Made by a program: the position numbers and the translations under genes. DNA of 44,176 bases from Burkholderia sp. lig30. Lineage in GTDB: Bacteria > Pseudomonadota > Gammaproteobacteria > Burkholderiales > Burkholderiaceae. Each line of letters starts with the position of its first letter. The first letter of the stretch is position 1. Of this stretch, positions 43,961-44,176 are shown piece after piece. Where the stretch lies: the NCBI RefSeq assembly GCF_000687455.2, contig NZ_JGVW01000071.1, positions 1 through 44,176 on the forward strand, given 5' to 3'. The notes below the pieces were generated by a model that was not told the origin of the DNA, ran no database searches, and saw only the letters and a program-made list of their open reading frames with translations.

Positions 43961-44176
43961 CTACCCCTGCGCCTCGAACGCGGCCGCTGCCCGGCCGAGC
44001 CGGTCGTTGACCGCGATCCACTCGACGGTGTCCGGCAGCTTTTCGATGAGGATGCGCGCCACCTGAGCGCGGTCGAGCGTGCGCAGCATCCCGTACAGGT
44101 CGCGCGCGTACGCCTGCGGATCTTCCGGCGCGGCGACGAAATGCACGCCGTCCGCCTGCGCCCAGCGGCCCGCGCG
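43961..44176 (-). CDS. C-terminal end of Sua5/TsaC L-threonylcarbamoyladenylate synthase (partial)
   Basis: The minus-strand frame is open from the right edge to TAG at 43961, giving 71 residues. The segment HFVAAPEDPQAYARDLYGML and then LDRAQVARILIEKLPDTVEW resembles the Sua5 C-terminal (SIC) domain of betaproteobacterial threonylcarbamoyl-AMP synthases, which ends in DRLGRAAAAF. The enzyme makes TC-AMP, the donor for t6A tRNA modification. The catalytic YrdC domain lies outside the window, so assignment rests on the tail alone. Confidence 0.75.
   Translation of the reverse strand, partial: RAGRWAQADGVHFVAAPEDPQAYARDLYGMLRTLDRAQVARILIEKLPDTVEWIAVNDRLGRAAAAFEAQG

Overview
The window is about 68% GC by eye and densely packed. 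Gene content and order point to chromosome 1 of a Burkholderia, most likely the B. cepacia complex. The main clues are the kynR/kynBUA cluster, a BpeAB-OprB type RND pump with its own TetR regulator, and a MucD/HtrA protease next to a QseBC/PmrAB-like two-component system. Species was not determined. No rRNA, tRNA, CRISPR array or replication origin was seen.

Layout. 1-11160 is core housekeeping: queG (cut by the left edge), tsaE-amiC, an EamA exporter, a pirin, a thioredoxin-TPR holdase (CnoX type), tcdA, pdxH, cfa, a DUF72 protein and msrA. 11160-15430 is an AT-richer foreign segment: a tyrosine-integrase remnant without its catalytic domain, a translationally coupled pair (unknown 351-aa protein plus EamA exporter), a divergent MarR-type regulator, the stub of an interrupted gene, and an IS5-family element whose transposase carries an in-frame internal deletion. 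15628-19670 holds a flavin reductase and the tryptophan-to-anthranilate module kynR / kynB-kynU-kynA. 19792-22876 is zur-znuA-znuC-znuB behind a Zur-box-like site. 22919-26813 holds the glutathione-dependent formaldehyde genes fghA and adhC, separated and preceded by an unusual structured repeat, and a FGGY (xylulokinase-type) kinase. 27109-34191 is the efflux operon bpeA-bpeB-oprB with divergent bpeR and an AcrR-like operator. 34279-37246 holds an isochorismatase-type hydrolase, a divergent GlxA/AraC regulator, a CoxG-like SRPBCC membrane protein and a DUF427 protein. 37440-41083 is mucD plus a sensor kinase and response regulator, with an array of CTTAA sites in the mucD promoter. 41254-44176 holds a DacB-type penicillin-binding protein, a sterol-desaturase-family protein and the C-terminus of a Sua5/TsaC enzyme.

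How the parts work together. Envelope and stress functions dominate: peptidoglycan hydrolysis (amiC, dacB), envelope proteolysis (mucD with its two-component system), drug efflux, zinc supply, formaldehyde detoxification, methionine-sulfoxide repair and oxidative protein folding. The most novel-looking part is the MarR / unknown protein / exporter cassette in the island. It is organised like a regulated make-or-modify-and-export module, but the chemistry of its enzyme cannot be assigned from sequence alone.
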